This document shows, one piece after another, positions 1 to 7,175 of a stretch of 48,756 nucleotides of DNA (position 1 is its first letter; each line of letters starts with the position of its first letter). The stretch covers positions 1 to 48,756 of the forward strand of contig DATIFQ010000472.1 in the NCBI GenBank assembly GCA_035455185.1, read 5' to 3'. A program made the position numbers and the translations under genes. The notes beneath the pieces are model-generated. The model was not told the origin of the DNA. It made no database searches and saw nothing but the letters and a program-made list of their open reading frames with translations. Origin of the DNA: JAEHDI01 sp035455185 (GTDB taxonomy: Bacteria > Acidobacteriota > Terriglobia > Bryobacterales > Bryobacteraceae).

Positions 1-1
1 T

Positions 2-799
2 CAACTGCGCGTCGCCATGCCGCTGGGCGAGACTCCGTGGCAAGTCATCGCCGTCGAGGGTAACGCGCGCCTCGGCGGCGGCGCCGCCGAGAGGGCCGCG
101 AAGCTGCGCACCGGACAGCACCTTCGCACGGACGGCGGCAAAGTCACGCTCGAAGCGGACGAGATCGGGCGGATCGAGGTCGCAGCGGGCTCTGAACTTC
201 GCGTGACGGAATCCACCGCAGCGAAGCAGACCCTCTCACTGCGGCGCGGACTCATCCACGCGCTGATCTGGGCGCCGCCCCGCAGATTTGTCGTCGATAC
301 TCCGTCGGCACGCACGATCGACCTCGGCTGCGAGTACACGCTGTTCGTCGATGACGATGGGGACGGGCTGATTCGGGTTAAAACCGGATGGGTCGCGTTT
401 CAGTTTGACGGCCGCGATTCTTTCATCCCGGCCGGCGCCGCATGCAGGACCACACGGCGGGGCGGCCCCGGAACTCCCTATTTCGAAGAGGCAAGCCAGG
501 AATTGCGCCGCGCGCTTGCGGCATTCGATGCGAGCGGGAACGGCGGCGACCTGAAACAAGTGCTCGCTGAGGCGCGGCCTCGCGACGGGCTTACCCTCTG
601 GCACCTGCTGACACGCGCGGCCGAGGCCGACCGCGGTCTCGTCTTCGATCGTTTCGCCACGTTCGTTGCGCTGCCGGCCGAGGTGACGCGAGAGGGCGTG
701 CTTGCCAAGGACCGGCGGATGCTCGATCTTTGCTGGAACGCGCTCAACCTCGAGAATGCTGAGTGGTGGCGCGAATGGAAACGCGCCTGGCAGCCGTGA
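2..799 (+). CDS. FecR-domain protein, 5'-truncated by window edge
   Basis: The reading frame is open from the first bases of the window, so the N-terminus (probably a membrane or anti-sigma segment) lies outside. The visible part begins with a FecR-type beta-rich domain over roughly the first 145 residues. It has the usual run of short strands, the 'GQHL.T' turn and the 'FVVDTPSARTIDLGCEYTL' strand pair, which matches the family pattern of a fixed-repeat periplasmic sensor fold. The last 110 residues are helical and charged, with no motif I recognise. FecR proteins normally relay an outer-membrane signal to an ECF sigma factor; no such sigma factor is visible here because the upstream DNA is missing. 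An in-frame ATG at 17 exists, but it falls just inside the domain and is probably not the true start. Function beyond 'FecR domain' is not supported. Confidence 0.75.
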   Translation, partial: QLRVAMPLGETPWQVIAVEGNARLGGGAAERAAKLRTGQHLRTDGGKVTLEADEIGRIEVAAGSELRVTESTAAKQTLSLRRGLIHALIWAPPRRFVVDTPSARTIDLGCEYTLFVDDDGDGLIRVKTGWVAFQFDGRDSFIPAGAACRTTRRGGPGTPYFEEASQELRRALAAFDASGNGGDLKQVLAEARPRDGLTLWHLLTRAAEADRGLVFDRFATFVALPAEVTREGVLAKDRRMLDLCWNALNLENAEWWREWKRAWQP

Positions 800-831
800 C
801 GTTCTTCCGCAGGCGCGTGCGGCCCCACCAG

Positions 832-890
832 GAAGTTGGGGCTTGCGCACCGCTCCCTTGCGGTCGCAGCTCGGAAACTGCATGCGCACA
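832..890. repeat. Possible dispersed repeat unit with small hairpin
   Basis: The segment contains the short inverted repeat ACCGC (849-853) and GCGGT (860-864) around a six-base loop, set in a sequence that reads like a non-coding dispersed repeat: 'GTTGGGGCTTGCGC', then the hairpin, then 'CGCAGCTCGG'. From general familiarity this phrase recurs in Solibacter-like genomes, but only one copy is present in this window, so repetition is inferred and not shown. Confidence 0.35.
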
Positions 891-972
891 GGCTGGACTG
901 CGAAGCCGACCACCTCAGGACTGCCGGTGTGGCGGGCCTGGCGGTGCACTCCACAACAGAAGGCACGCACAG

Positions 973-1048
973 GCAGGAGAAAACCTCGGTACAGACACCA
1001 ATTTCGCAAAGGCGGCGAAATTGGAGTCAGTCCCGGGTTTTCTCCTGC
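973..1048. repeat. Long REP/RAYT-like palindrome
   Basis: Arms of about 35 bases (973-1007 and 1015-1048) fold back on each other around a seven-base loop (1008-1014). The outer 12 bases (GCAGGAGAAAAC / GTTTTCTCCTGC) pair perfectly, and the inner 9 (CCAATTTCGC against its complement) also pair. The middle has about three mismatches and a one-base bulge. This is the shape of REP elements mobilised by RAYT (IS200-like tyrosine) transposases. No RAYT gene is in the window. It could also act as a terminator for the FecR gene, although no T tract follows. Confidence 0.65.
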
Positions 1049-1161
1049 GCCACTCGGCAGATAAGGGCCTTCTCATCCCATCTCGGCCTGCCGGACAAGA
1101 GCTGCAGATTATGGCGTATAGTCTGGTATGCACTGCAATCTTTGCCTAGGAGGAGACTGTC

Positions 1162-2061
1162 ATGTCCTACGTTGATCGCCGTCAGATCTTCCACGCCGGG
1201 TTGGTCAGTCTGGCCAATTTTGTCATGGGAGAGCCGCTCACTTCCGAGGCGAAGGCCGAGACGCGGCGAGGCATCTTCGACGCGCATCTCCATATTCCTT
1301 CCGATAACGGAGAGAACTTCCAGTGGTACAAGGTCACAAAGAACATGCCGGAATTCGTGGCCTACCTGGATCGTTGCGGAGTGCGCCGGGGCGTAATCTC
1401 GTCTTCCTGGAGCAACAAGGCGAAAACTCCCGACGACTACCGCAACGGCAACCGCGAGGTGGTCAAGTACGTGGAGCAGTACAAGGGCCGCTTCCGGGGA
1501 AGTTGCGTCATCACTCCTTTCAAAATCGACGAGGCGCTGCGTGAGATCGAAACGTGCGCGAAGCAGTTCGGATTTGTCTGGGTCGGCGAGTGCTGCAACT
1601 ACATGACCGGCTACAAGTACGAAACGCCGGAGTGGACCGAGGTGATGAACCTCGTCACCCGGTTAAACCTGGTGGTTCAAATCCATACGAACACCAGCGA
1701 AATGCAGTACCTGGCCGAGAAATTCCCGGATACGACCATCGTCTTCCCTCACCCCGGCGGGAATCTCAACGATATCTCCGCCCGCATCGCAATCATCGCG
1801 AAGCACAAGAACACGCATCTCGAACTCTCCGGATCCGGGCACGAACGTGTTGGGATCGTCGAGAAGGCTGTGCAGGAGATCGGCGCCGACCGCGTCCTCT
1901 ACGGTTCGGATTTCACTATTAACGAGCCCTCAGGCGTGATCATGCGCGTGAAGAATGCGTTCCTCACAGCGCAGGACCGCGAGAAGATCCTCTTTCGCAA
2001 TCTGGAGCGCCTGCTGGCGGGAGCCGGCCCCGGGCGTGCGCGCCAGCCGAAGAACACGTGA
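1162..2061 (+). CDS. Tat-type amidohydrolase (TIM-barrel, amidohydrolase-2 family)
   Basis: A 299-residue protein of the amidohydrolase-2 (ACMSD-like) family, metal-dependent TIM-barrel enzymes that hydrolyse or decarboxylate small molecules; the substrate cannot be read from sequence. Visible signatures are the strand-1 metal motif 'FDAHLH' (about residues 40-45), 'VVQIHTN' in mid-barrel, 'FPHPGG' at strand 5/6 and 'VLYGSDF', which carries the family's late aspartate. The N-terminus 'DRRQIFHAGLVSLANF' looks like a twin-arginine signal peptide, so export is likely. The start is well supported by AGGAGGAG about 7 bases upstream of ATG 1162. It stands alone, with convergent glnE downstream. Family assignment is firm; export is inferred. 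Confidence 0.85.
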   Translation: MSYVDRRQIFHAGLVSLANFVMGEPLTSEAKAETRRGIFDAHLHIPSDNGENFQWYKVTKNMPEFVAYLDRCGVRRGVISSSWSNKAKTPDDYRNGNREVVKYVEQYKGRFRGSCVITPFKIDEALREIETCAKQFGFVWVGECCNYMTGYKYETPEWTEVMNLVTRLNLVVQIHTNTSEMQYLAEKFPDTTIVFPHPGGNLNDISARIAIIAKHKNTHLELSGSGHERVGIVEKAVQEIGADRVLYGSDFTINEPSGVIMRVKNAFLTAQDREKILFRNLERLLAGAGPGRARQPKNT

Positions 2062-2064
2062 GTG

Positions 2065-2083
2065 CCGGCCCGCCGAGGGCTGG
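2065..2083. terminator. Candidate bidirectional terminator hairpin
   Basis: A seven-base stem (CCGGCCC 2065-2071, GGGCTGG 2077-2083, one G-T pair) with a five-base loop sits between the convergent ends of the amidohydrolase (2061) and glnE (2109). Only 'TTCTGT' follows, so the U tract is weak. Position is the main support. Confidence 0.4.
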
Positions 2084-2108
2084 TTCTGTAAGCGTCAGAG
2101 CCGCGGGG

Positions 2109-5021
2109 TCAGGCGAAGGTGCGGTCGAAGAATTCGCGGGTGCGGGACTGGATTTGGGCGAGTTCCATATCGAGGGGCTGGTCGTGGAGGTGGGCCGGAG
2201 TCCAGCGGCAGACGAGCTCGGTGAGGTTGTCGAGCTGGGATTGCGACTTCGGCAGGCTGCCTTCGGCGTGTCCGGACGAAACCCGTAAGCCGTGATCGAC
2301 GGCGCGATAGAACGTGGCCGCGTCACGGAGGAAGTCGGCGTCGGCCCGTTCGAGGTGGCCCATCTTCTCCACCACGTCGATGCGGGCCGGCGTGTTCAGC
2401 ACCTTGAAGAAGATGCCGGCGCTTTTCAACCGGAGATACAGCAGCGCAAAGTCGATGTCGTAGTACGCGCCGCGACCCGCCTTCAGCGGATTTTCCGAAC
2501 CCTGCTCCTTCTCCACCCGGGCGCGCATCTGCGCCAGCAGCTTCCGTGAGCGGCCGCTCTGGCCATACCGCCGCCAGTCGACGTCCTGCAGCTCGTGCAG
2601 GAACTCGGTGCCGCGCTCTACGTCGCCAGCCACGGCACGCGACTTCATGTACGTAATCCCCTCCCACGCTTCGGCATGCGAGCCGAAGTAATCCTTATAC
2701 GTGCCTTCCAGTTGCACCAGCGCTCCGGCGCGGCCGTTCGGGCGCAGGCGGGTGTCGACGGCGAACATCACGCCGTGGCCGGTATACGCGGTGATGATGT
2801 CAATCAGACGGCCGGCGACCCGCGTCCAGAAACGCAGCTCGGCGGCATCGCGATCCGACAGCACAAAGACCAGGTCAGCATCGGAGGCGAGGTCGAACTC
2901 GCGCATGCCGAGACGGCCAAGCGCGATGACCATCAACTGCCCCGAGGCGTCGTAGCTGGCGGAAGCCGGCGGGTGGGAGTCGAGCGTGTGCCGGAGGGCC
3001 ATCCGATAGGCCGCCTGGATGACCGCGTCGGCAAGATCCGACGTGCGTTCCAGCGTCTGGAAGATCGGCGCCTGCAGGCAGATGCTCTCGCATTGCATCC
3101 GGAACATCTCGCGGGTGAACGAGCGCCGGAGATCGTCGAGCTCGTCGACATGGGCGGCGATTTCGGCGTATGACGTGCGCGAGTTGGCGGCGTCCCGAAG
3201 CTTGCGGAGCTCGACGATCAGCTCAGGGCTACGGACAAGCTGATCCGAGAAGTACGTGCTGTGCTCAAACAGATCGAAGACATAGCCGGAAAGCACCGGG
3301 TCGGAGTCCAGCCAGTCCACCCACTCCGAGTCCGGGAGGATCCGTTCCAGGAAGTGCTCGAAATGGCGTTGGCCGCGGCGCAGCCGTTCGCGCGAGAGCA
3401 CGGCCGCCAGCCTTGGGGCACGCTGGTCGAGGAAGCGGATCAGATTACTCGGTGGCGGCCCGGCGACGAATGGGGCGTCCGCCGGTTCCTGGGGCTGCGT
3501 CTGTTCCAGCGCGCCCGGCGAGAGCGTGTAGTAGATGGGTTGTTGGGCATGGATGACGCGCTCGTAGATCTCTCTGACCTCTTCGAGGTGATGGTTCAGG
3601 CGCGCCAGAAGTGCCTGGGCGGACGGTTCCTCCCCAATGAGCGCGGGCGGCATCTTGCGGGCGAGCACCTCCCGCTCGCGGAGGTCTTCCGGCAACGCGT
3701 GGGTCTGGCGGTCTTCGTCGAACTGGAGCCGGTGTTCGAGGTACCGCAGGAACTGGTAGGCCGAGGCGAGCCGTGAATACTCGATGCCGGAGAGCAGACC
3801 CTTATCGTGGAGGCGCGAGAGCCCGCGAAGCGTTCCGCCAAGACGGACCCAGGGCTCGCGGCCGCCATGGAGCCGCTGGAGACACTGCACCAGGAACTCG
3901 ACGTCGCGAATGCCACCCGGGGCGAGCTTGATCTCAAAGCCGGAGCCGCGGCGCGCGGCCAGCTTCTCGCTGATGCGCTCGCGAGTGGCGGACACCGACT
4001 CGATGGCGCGGAAATCGAGCGTGCTCGAGTAGATGAGGGGTTCGTTGAACTCCAGCAGCTCCCGGCCCAACCGCTGGTCGCCGGCCGAGACGCGGGCCCT
4101 GATGAGCATCTGGAGCTCCCAGTCACGGGCGCGGTCGCGATAGTAGCTCCTGGCGCCGTCGAGTGAGATACAGACCTCGCCGAGACGGCCGTCCGGCCGG
4201 AGTCGCAGGTCGACGCGATAGCACACACCCTCGGCGGTGTAGGTGGAGAGCAGATCGGTAAGCTGGTTGGCGACTTTCTTGTAGAACTCCTTGTTGGTGA
4301 TCCGGTTCGGGCCGTCCGTCTCACCGGCCGCGCCATAGACGAACATGAGATCAATATCAGAGCTGTAGTTCAGCCCTTTGCCGCCGAGCTTGCCGAGCGA
4401 AATCACCGCGAAGCCGCATTCGAGGGGCTCGCCGTCCCCGCCATAACAGCGCGGCAGGCCGTGGCGGCGGACAAGTTCCGCGCGGATGCGGCGGCAGGCG
4501 ACCTCGAGGATGGCGTCGGCGAGGTTCGAGAGCTCCTCGACGGTCTCGGCGAGGGTGGCGAAGCTGAGGACGTCACGGAGGAGGATCCGAAGGATCTGTT
4601 TTCGGCGGAAGACCGCGAGGGTCAGGGGAGACAGGACGCCGGAGTCCCCGCCGAGGGCATTTTCGAGCCGGGTTTCGTACTCTTCGGCGGAGAGCGTCCG
4701 GTCCATGTCGCGGGCGCCGATGGTGTCTTCGATCCAGGAAGGCTCGCGAAGAATCGCCTCGGAGAGGAAGCGGCTGTAGGAGAAGACGGCGGTCAGTGAC
4801 GTGAGGCCCGCGTCGGAAGCGGTGATCCGCGCGAAGTCGTCCGGGTGCTGGACCGCCATCCGCTCGAGCAGGTGAAGAACCTCGTCGGGGTCCGGGGAGG
4901 CTGCAAGCAGGTGCCGCAGCTTGGGTGCAGTGTGGGCCGGCGTCGCCTGCGTGACGCTGGCGATTTGTGCAGCGGCACGAACCGGATCGCGGAAGTTTAC
5001 TTGCTCGAGCAGCCGCTCCAT
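2109..5021 (-). CDS. glnE: Bifunctional glutamine synthetase adenylyltransferase/deadenylase
   Basis: GlnE attaches AMP to, and removes it from, a tyrosine of type I glutamine synthetase, tuning ammonia assimilation to nitrogen status. At 970 residues it has the full two-catalytic-domain length. The N-terminal nucleotidyltransferase motif is around residues 205-228 ('SLGKLGGKGLNYSSDIDL', metal-binding D222/D224). The C-terminal copy is near residues 710-740 ('ALGRLGMREFDLASDADL'). Each is followed by the helical region typical of the GlnE repeat. The ATG at 5021 has no obvious ribosome site but gives the normal N-terminus. It is third in a minus-strand set glnA, MOSC protein, glnE, with 49 bases separating it from the MOSC gene. 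The adjacent GlnA keeps the target tyrosine, so the pair is functionally coherent. No glnB/glnD is in view. Confidence 0.96.
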   Translation of the reverse strand: MERLLEQVNFRDPVRAAAQIASVTQATPAHTAPKLRHLLAASPDPDEVLHLLERMAVQHPDDFARITASDAGLTSLTAVFSYSRFLSEAILREPSWIEDTIGARDMDRTLSAEEYETRLENALGGDSGVLSPLTLAVFRRKQILRILLRDVLSFATLAETVEELSNLADAILEVACRRIRAELVRRHGLPRCYGGDGEPLECGFAVISLGKLGGKGLNYSSDIDLMFVYGAAGETDGPNRITNKEFYKKVANQLTDLLSTYTAEGVCYRVDLRLRPDGRLGEVCISLDGARSYYRDRARDWELQMLIRARVSAGDQRLGRELLEFNEPLIYSSTLDFRAIESVSATRERISEKLAARRGSGFEIKLAPGGIRDVEFLVQCLQRLHGGREPWVRLGGTLRGLSRLHDKGLLSGIEYSRLASAYQFLRYLEHRLQFDEDRQTHALPEDLREREVLARKMPPALIGEEPSAQALLARLNHHLEEVREIYERVIHAQQPIYYTLSPGALEQTQPQEPADAPFVAGPPPSNLIRFLDQRAPRLAAVLSRERLRRGQRHFEHFLERILPDSEWVDWLDSDPVLSGYVFDLFEHSTYFSDQLVRSPELIVELRKLRDAANSRTSYAEIAAHVDELDDLRRSFTREMFRMQCESICLQAPIFQTLERTSDLADAVIQAAYRMALRHTLDSHPPASASYDASGQLMVIALGRLGMREFDLASDADLVFVLSDRDAAELRFWTRVAGRLIDIITAYTGHGVMFAVDTRLRPNGRAGALVQLEGTYKDYFGSHAEAWEGITYMKSRAVAGDVERGTEFLHELQDVDWRRYGQSGRSRKLLAQMRARVEKEQGSENPLKAGRGAYYDIDFALLYLRLKSAGIFFKVLNTPARIDVVEKMGHLERADADFLRDAATFYRAVDHGLRVSSGHAEGSLPKSQSQLDNLTELVCRWTPAHLHDQPLDMELAQIQSRTREFFDRTFA

Positions 5022-5070
5022 GAAGTGCCAGTCAGATTATAGCCTGTGGAAGGTACTGAGACAGCATTGC

Positions 5071-5544
5071 TCAGGCGAGTTCGTCGAGGAGGAGCATCGG
5101 GTCGCCAGGGCGGATCAGGCCCGGCTGGAGGACGCGGGCGTAGAAGCCGCTAAGGGACCAACGCTGAGATGAGTCGAAAATCTCACTCTTGATGGAGGGG
5201 CCATACACATCAAGCGTCGCGCAGGGACGCCGAACCTTCGTCAGCTCGATGACGGCTTCCGAGCCGACACGGTAGCGCTGGCCGGCGCGCAGGAAGCACG
5301 GGTCGAGACCACGGGTTGTCAGGTTCTCGCCAAGGGCGCCATAGAAGACAGGGTATCCCCGAGCAATCAGGCTTTCGACGGCTTCTGCGCAGACGATGAG
5401 GACGGCCTTATCCGATCCGCCGTGGATGCCGGGGTGTGCGCAGGCGTCGCCCTCAAGACCAAACACGGTGAGGGAGGCCGCGGGTACCGGCCGCTTGGGG
5501 ATGCCTCCGGGGGAAGTATTGACCTGAAGGACGACTCCCTGCAT
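5071..5544 (-). CDS. MOSC-domain protein
   Basis: MOSC (molybdenum cofactor sulfurase C-terminal) domains bind sulfur/molybdenum cofactor and are used in YiiM-type reductases and sulfur-transfer proteins. Recognisable parts are 'GDACAHPGIHGGSDKAV', 'GALGENLTTRG' and 'LTKVRRPCATLD', the last carrying the conserved cysteine of the family. I chose the internal ATG at 5544 (157 residues) because the family starts there. The frame extends upstream to a TTG at 5601 that has an AGGAGG only four bases away, overlapping the glnA stop, but that extension would be encoded across a perfect hairpin (5563-5595) and reads as low-complexity Ala/Arg. The gene lies between glnA and glnE, yet no known link to nitrogen control follows from the domain. 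Substrate unknown. Confidence 0.85.
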   Translation of the reverse strand: MQGVVLQVNTSPGGIPKRPVPAASLTVFGLEGDACAHPGIHGGSDKAVLIVCAEAVESLIARGYPVFYGALGENLTTRGLDPCFLRAGQRYRVGSEAVIELTKVRRPCATLDVYGPSIKSEIFDSSQRWSLSGFYARVLQPGLIRPGDPMLLLDELA

Positions 5545-5562
5545 GGGGCGTGCGGCAGCACG

Positions 5563-5595
5563 CTTGCGGCCCGCGTATCCAGCGCGGGCCGCAAG
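5563..5595 (-). terminator. Perfect 13-bp hairpin just downstream of glnA
   Basis: CTTGCGGCCCGCG at 5563-5575 is exactly complementary to 5583-5595, with a seven-base loop. It begins 15 bases after the glnA stop codon on the minus strand. It is very GC-rich and stable but lacks a T tract, so it may be an intrinsic terminator, a pause or attenuation site, or an mRNA-stability hairpin separating glnA from the MOSC and glnE genes. Confidence 0.6.
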
Positions 5596-5609
5596 CCACA
5601 AACCGCCTC

Positions 5610-7019
5610 CTAGATGTCGTAGTACAGCGCGAACTCGTAGGGATGCGGACGCAGGCGCACGGCGTCAGACTCGGCCTTCCGCTTGTAGTTGATGAAGGAT
5701 TCGAGCAGTTCCTCGGTGAAGACGTCACCCTTGAGCAGGAAGGCATGATCGTCTTCGAGGCAATTGAGAGCCTCTTCGAGCGACGCGGGCATCGAAGGCA
5801 CGCCCTTCATCTCTTCCGGCGAAAGATCGTAGATGTCCTTGTCGAGCGGCTCGCCCGGATCGATCTTGTTAAGAATGCCATCGAGTCCGGCCATCATCAT
5901 CGCCGCGAACGAGAGGTACGGGTTGCACGACGGGTCCGGCGGACGGAACTCGACGCGCTTGGCTTTCGGGCTGGCCGAGTACATCGGGATACGGACCGCG
6001 GCCGAGCGGTTTCGGCGAGAATAAGCGAGGTTGACGGGCGCCTCGTAGCCGGGGACCAGGCGCTTATAGCTGTTGGTGGTGGGCGCGATGATCGCCGAAA
6101 GCGCGCGGGCGTGCTTCAGAAGACCGCCGATGTACCAGAGGGCCAACTGGCTGAGGCCGGCATACCCGTCGCCGGCGAACAGCGGCTGTCCATTCTTCCA
6201 GAGGCTCTGATGGGTGTGCATGCCGCTGCCGTTGTCGCCGAACAGCGGTTTCGGCATGAACGTCACCGTCTTGCCGTACTGGTTGGCGACGTTCCGTACG
6301 ATGTACTTGTATAACATCATGTTGTCGGCCGACTTGACCATCGTGTCGAAGCGCTGATCGATCTCGGCCTGACCGCCGGTGGCCACCTCGTGGTGATGGC
6401 ACTCGACGTTGAGCCCGCAGCGGATCATGGTTTCGACCATTTCTCCGCGGAGATCCTGATAATGGTCAGTCGGCGGCGTGGGAAAGTAGCCTTCCTTGTA
6501 CCGCGGCCGGTATCCTAAGTTGTCGTGCTCGCGGCCCGAGTTCCAGCGGCCTTCTTCGGCGTCGACGTAGTAATACCCGCAGTGCTCGTTCTGGTCAAAG
6601 CGGATGCTGTCGAAGATGAAGAACTCGGCCTCCGCTCCGACATAAGCCGTGTCGGCGAGGCCGCTGTTCTTGAGATACATCTCGGCTTTCTTGGCGATCC
6701 AGCGAGGATCGCGCTCGTAGTGCTGGCGGGTGATCGGATCGACCACGTCGGCGAGCATGACCAGCGTGGGGATCTCCGTGAAGGGATCCATGATCGCGGT
6801 GTTGGGATCCGGCAGCAGGAGCATATCGCTCTCGTGAATCACGGCCCAGCCGCGGATGCTCGAGCCGTCGAAGCCGTATCCTTCTTCGAAAGATTCCTCT
6901 TCCAGTTGGGAGATGGGATAGGACACGTGGTGCGAAATGCCGGGCAGGTCCGTGAACCGCAGGTCAATCTGCCTGGCTTCGTTCTTCTTCGCGAATTCCA
7001 GCACTTCTTTGGGCGTCAT
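5610..7019 (-). CDS. glnA: Type I glutamine synthetase
   Basis: Glutamine synthetase condenses glutamate and ammonia with ATP, the main route of ammonia assimilation, acting as a cytosolic dodecamer. The 469-residue length and sequence are typical of GlnA type I-beta: 'YGFDGSSIRGW' near the N-terminus, the metal/ammonia site 'VGAEAEFFIFD', 'ATGGQAEIDQRF', the ATP-site 'GSGMHTHQSLWKNG', the glutamate loop 'APTTNSYKRLVPGYEAPVN' and 'RIPMYSASPKAKRVEFR'. Tyr397 in 'DKDIYDLSPEE' is the adenylylation site, counted exactly from the C-terminus, so control by the adjacent GlnE is expected. The start codon at 7019 is preceded by a distant AGGA. It is divergent from xseA. No sigma-54 -24/-12 element was seen in the 156-base divergent gap. 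Confidence 0.98.
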   Translation of the reverse strand: MTPKEVLEFAKKNEARQIDLRFTDLPGISHHVSYPISQLEEESFEEGYGFDGSSIRGWAVIHESDMLLLPDPNTAIMDPFTEIPTLVMLADVVDPITRQHYERDPRWIAKKAEMYLKNSGLADTAYVGAEAEFFIFDSIRFDQNEHCGYYYVDAEEGRWNSGREHDNLGYRPRYKEGYFPTPPTDHYQDLRGEMVETMIRCGLNVECHHHEVATGGQAEIDQRFDTMVKSADNMMLYKYIVRNVANQYGKTVTFMPKPLFGDNGSGMHTHQSLWKNGQPLFAGDGYAGLSQLALWYIGGLLKHARALSAIIAPTTNSYKRLVPGYEAPVNLAYSRRNRSAAVRIPMYSASPKAKRVEFRPPDPSCNPYLSFAAMMMAGLDGILNKIDPGEPLDKDIYDLSPEEMKGVPSMPASLEEALNCLEDDHAFLLKGDVFTEELLESFINYKRKAESDAVRLRPHPYEFALYYDI

Positions 7020-7175
7020 CTACGCTTTCAATCCTCCATGGACGGATACAATGACAAGTGGGCTGCCGAGGGCCTCGGCGGCGGGTTCCAACGCGCCTTC
7101 AGGATAGCGTGGGGCCCGGAACCCGTCAAATAGAAAAAATTGATCGGGGCTAGAAGGGTGCAGAGCGGACGGGAG

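Larger units (their letters stand above)
800..1161. other. Intergenic region with two repeat-like units
   Basis: This 362-base stretch between the FecR protein and the amidohydrolase holds no credible gene. Short open frames cross it but lack ribosome sites and protein-like composition. It carries a hairpin-bearing unit near 832-890 and a long palindrome at 973-1048, annotated separately. The right end holds a possible -10 hexamer TATAGT at 1117-1122 without a good -35, and the strong ribosome site AGGAGGAG just before the amidohydrolase start at 1162. Confidence 0.7.

Noticed and set aside
1668..1690. GGTTCAAATCC, resembling a tRNA T-arm
   Set aside because: Inside the amidohydrolase coding sequence in a conserved segment; no acceptor or anticodon stems can be built around it.
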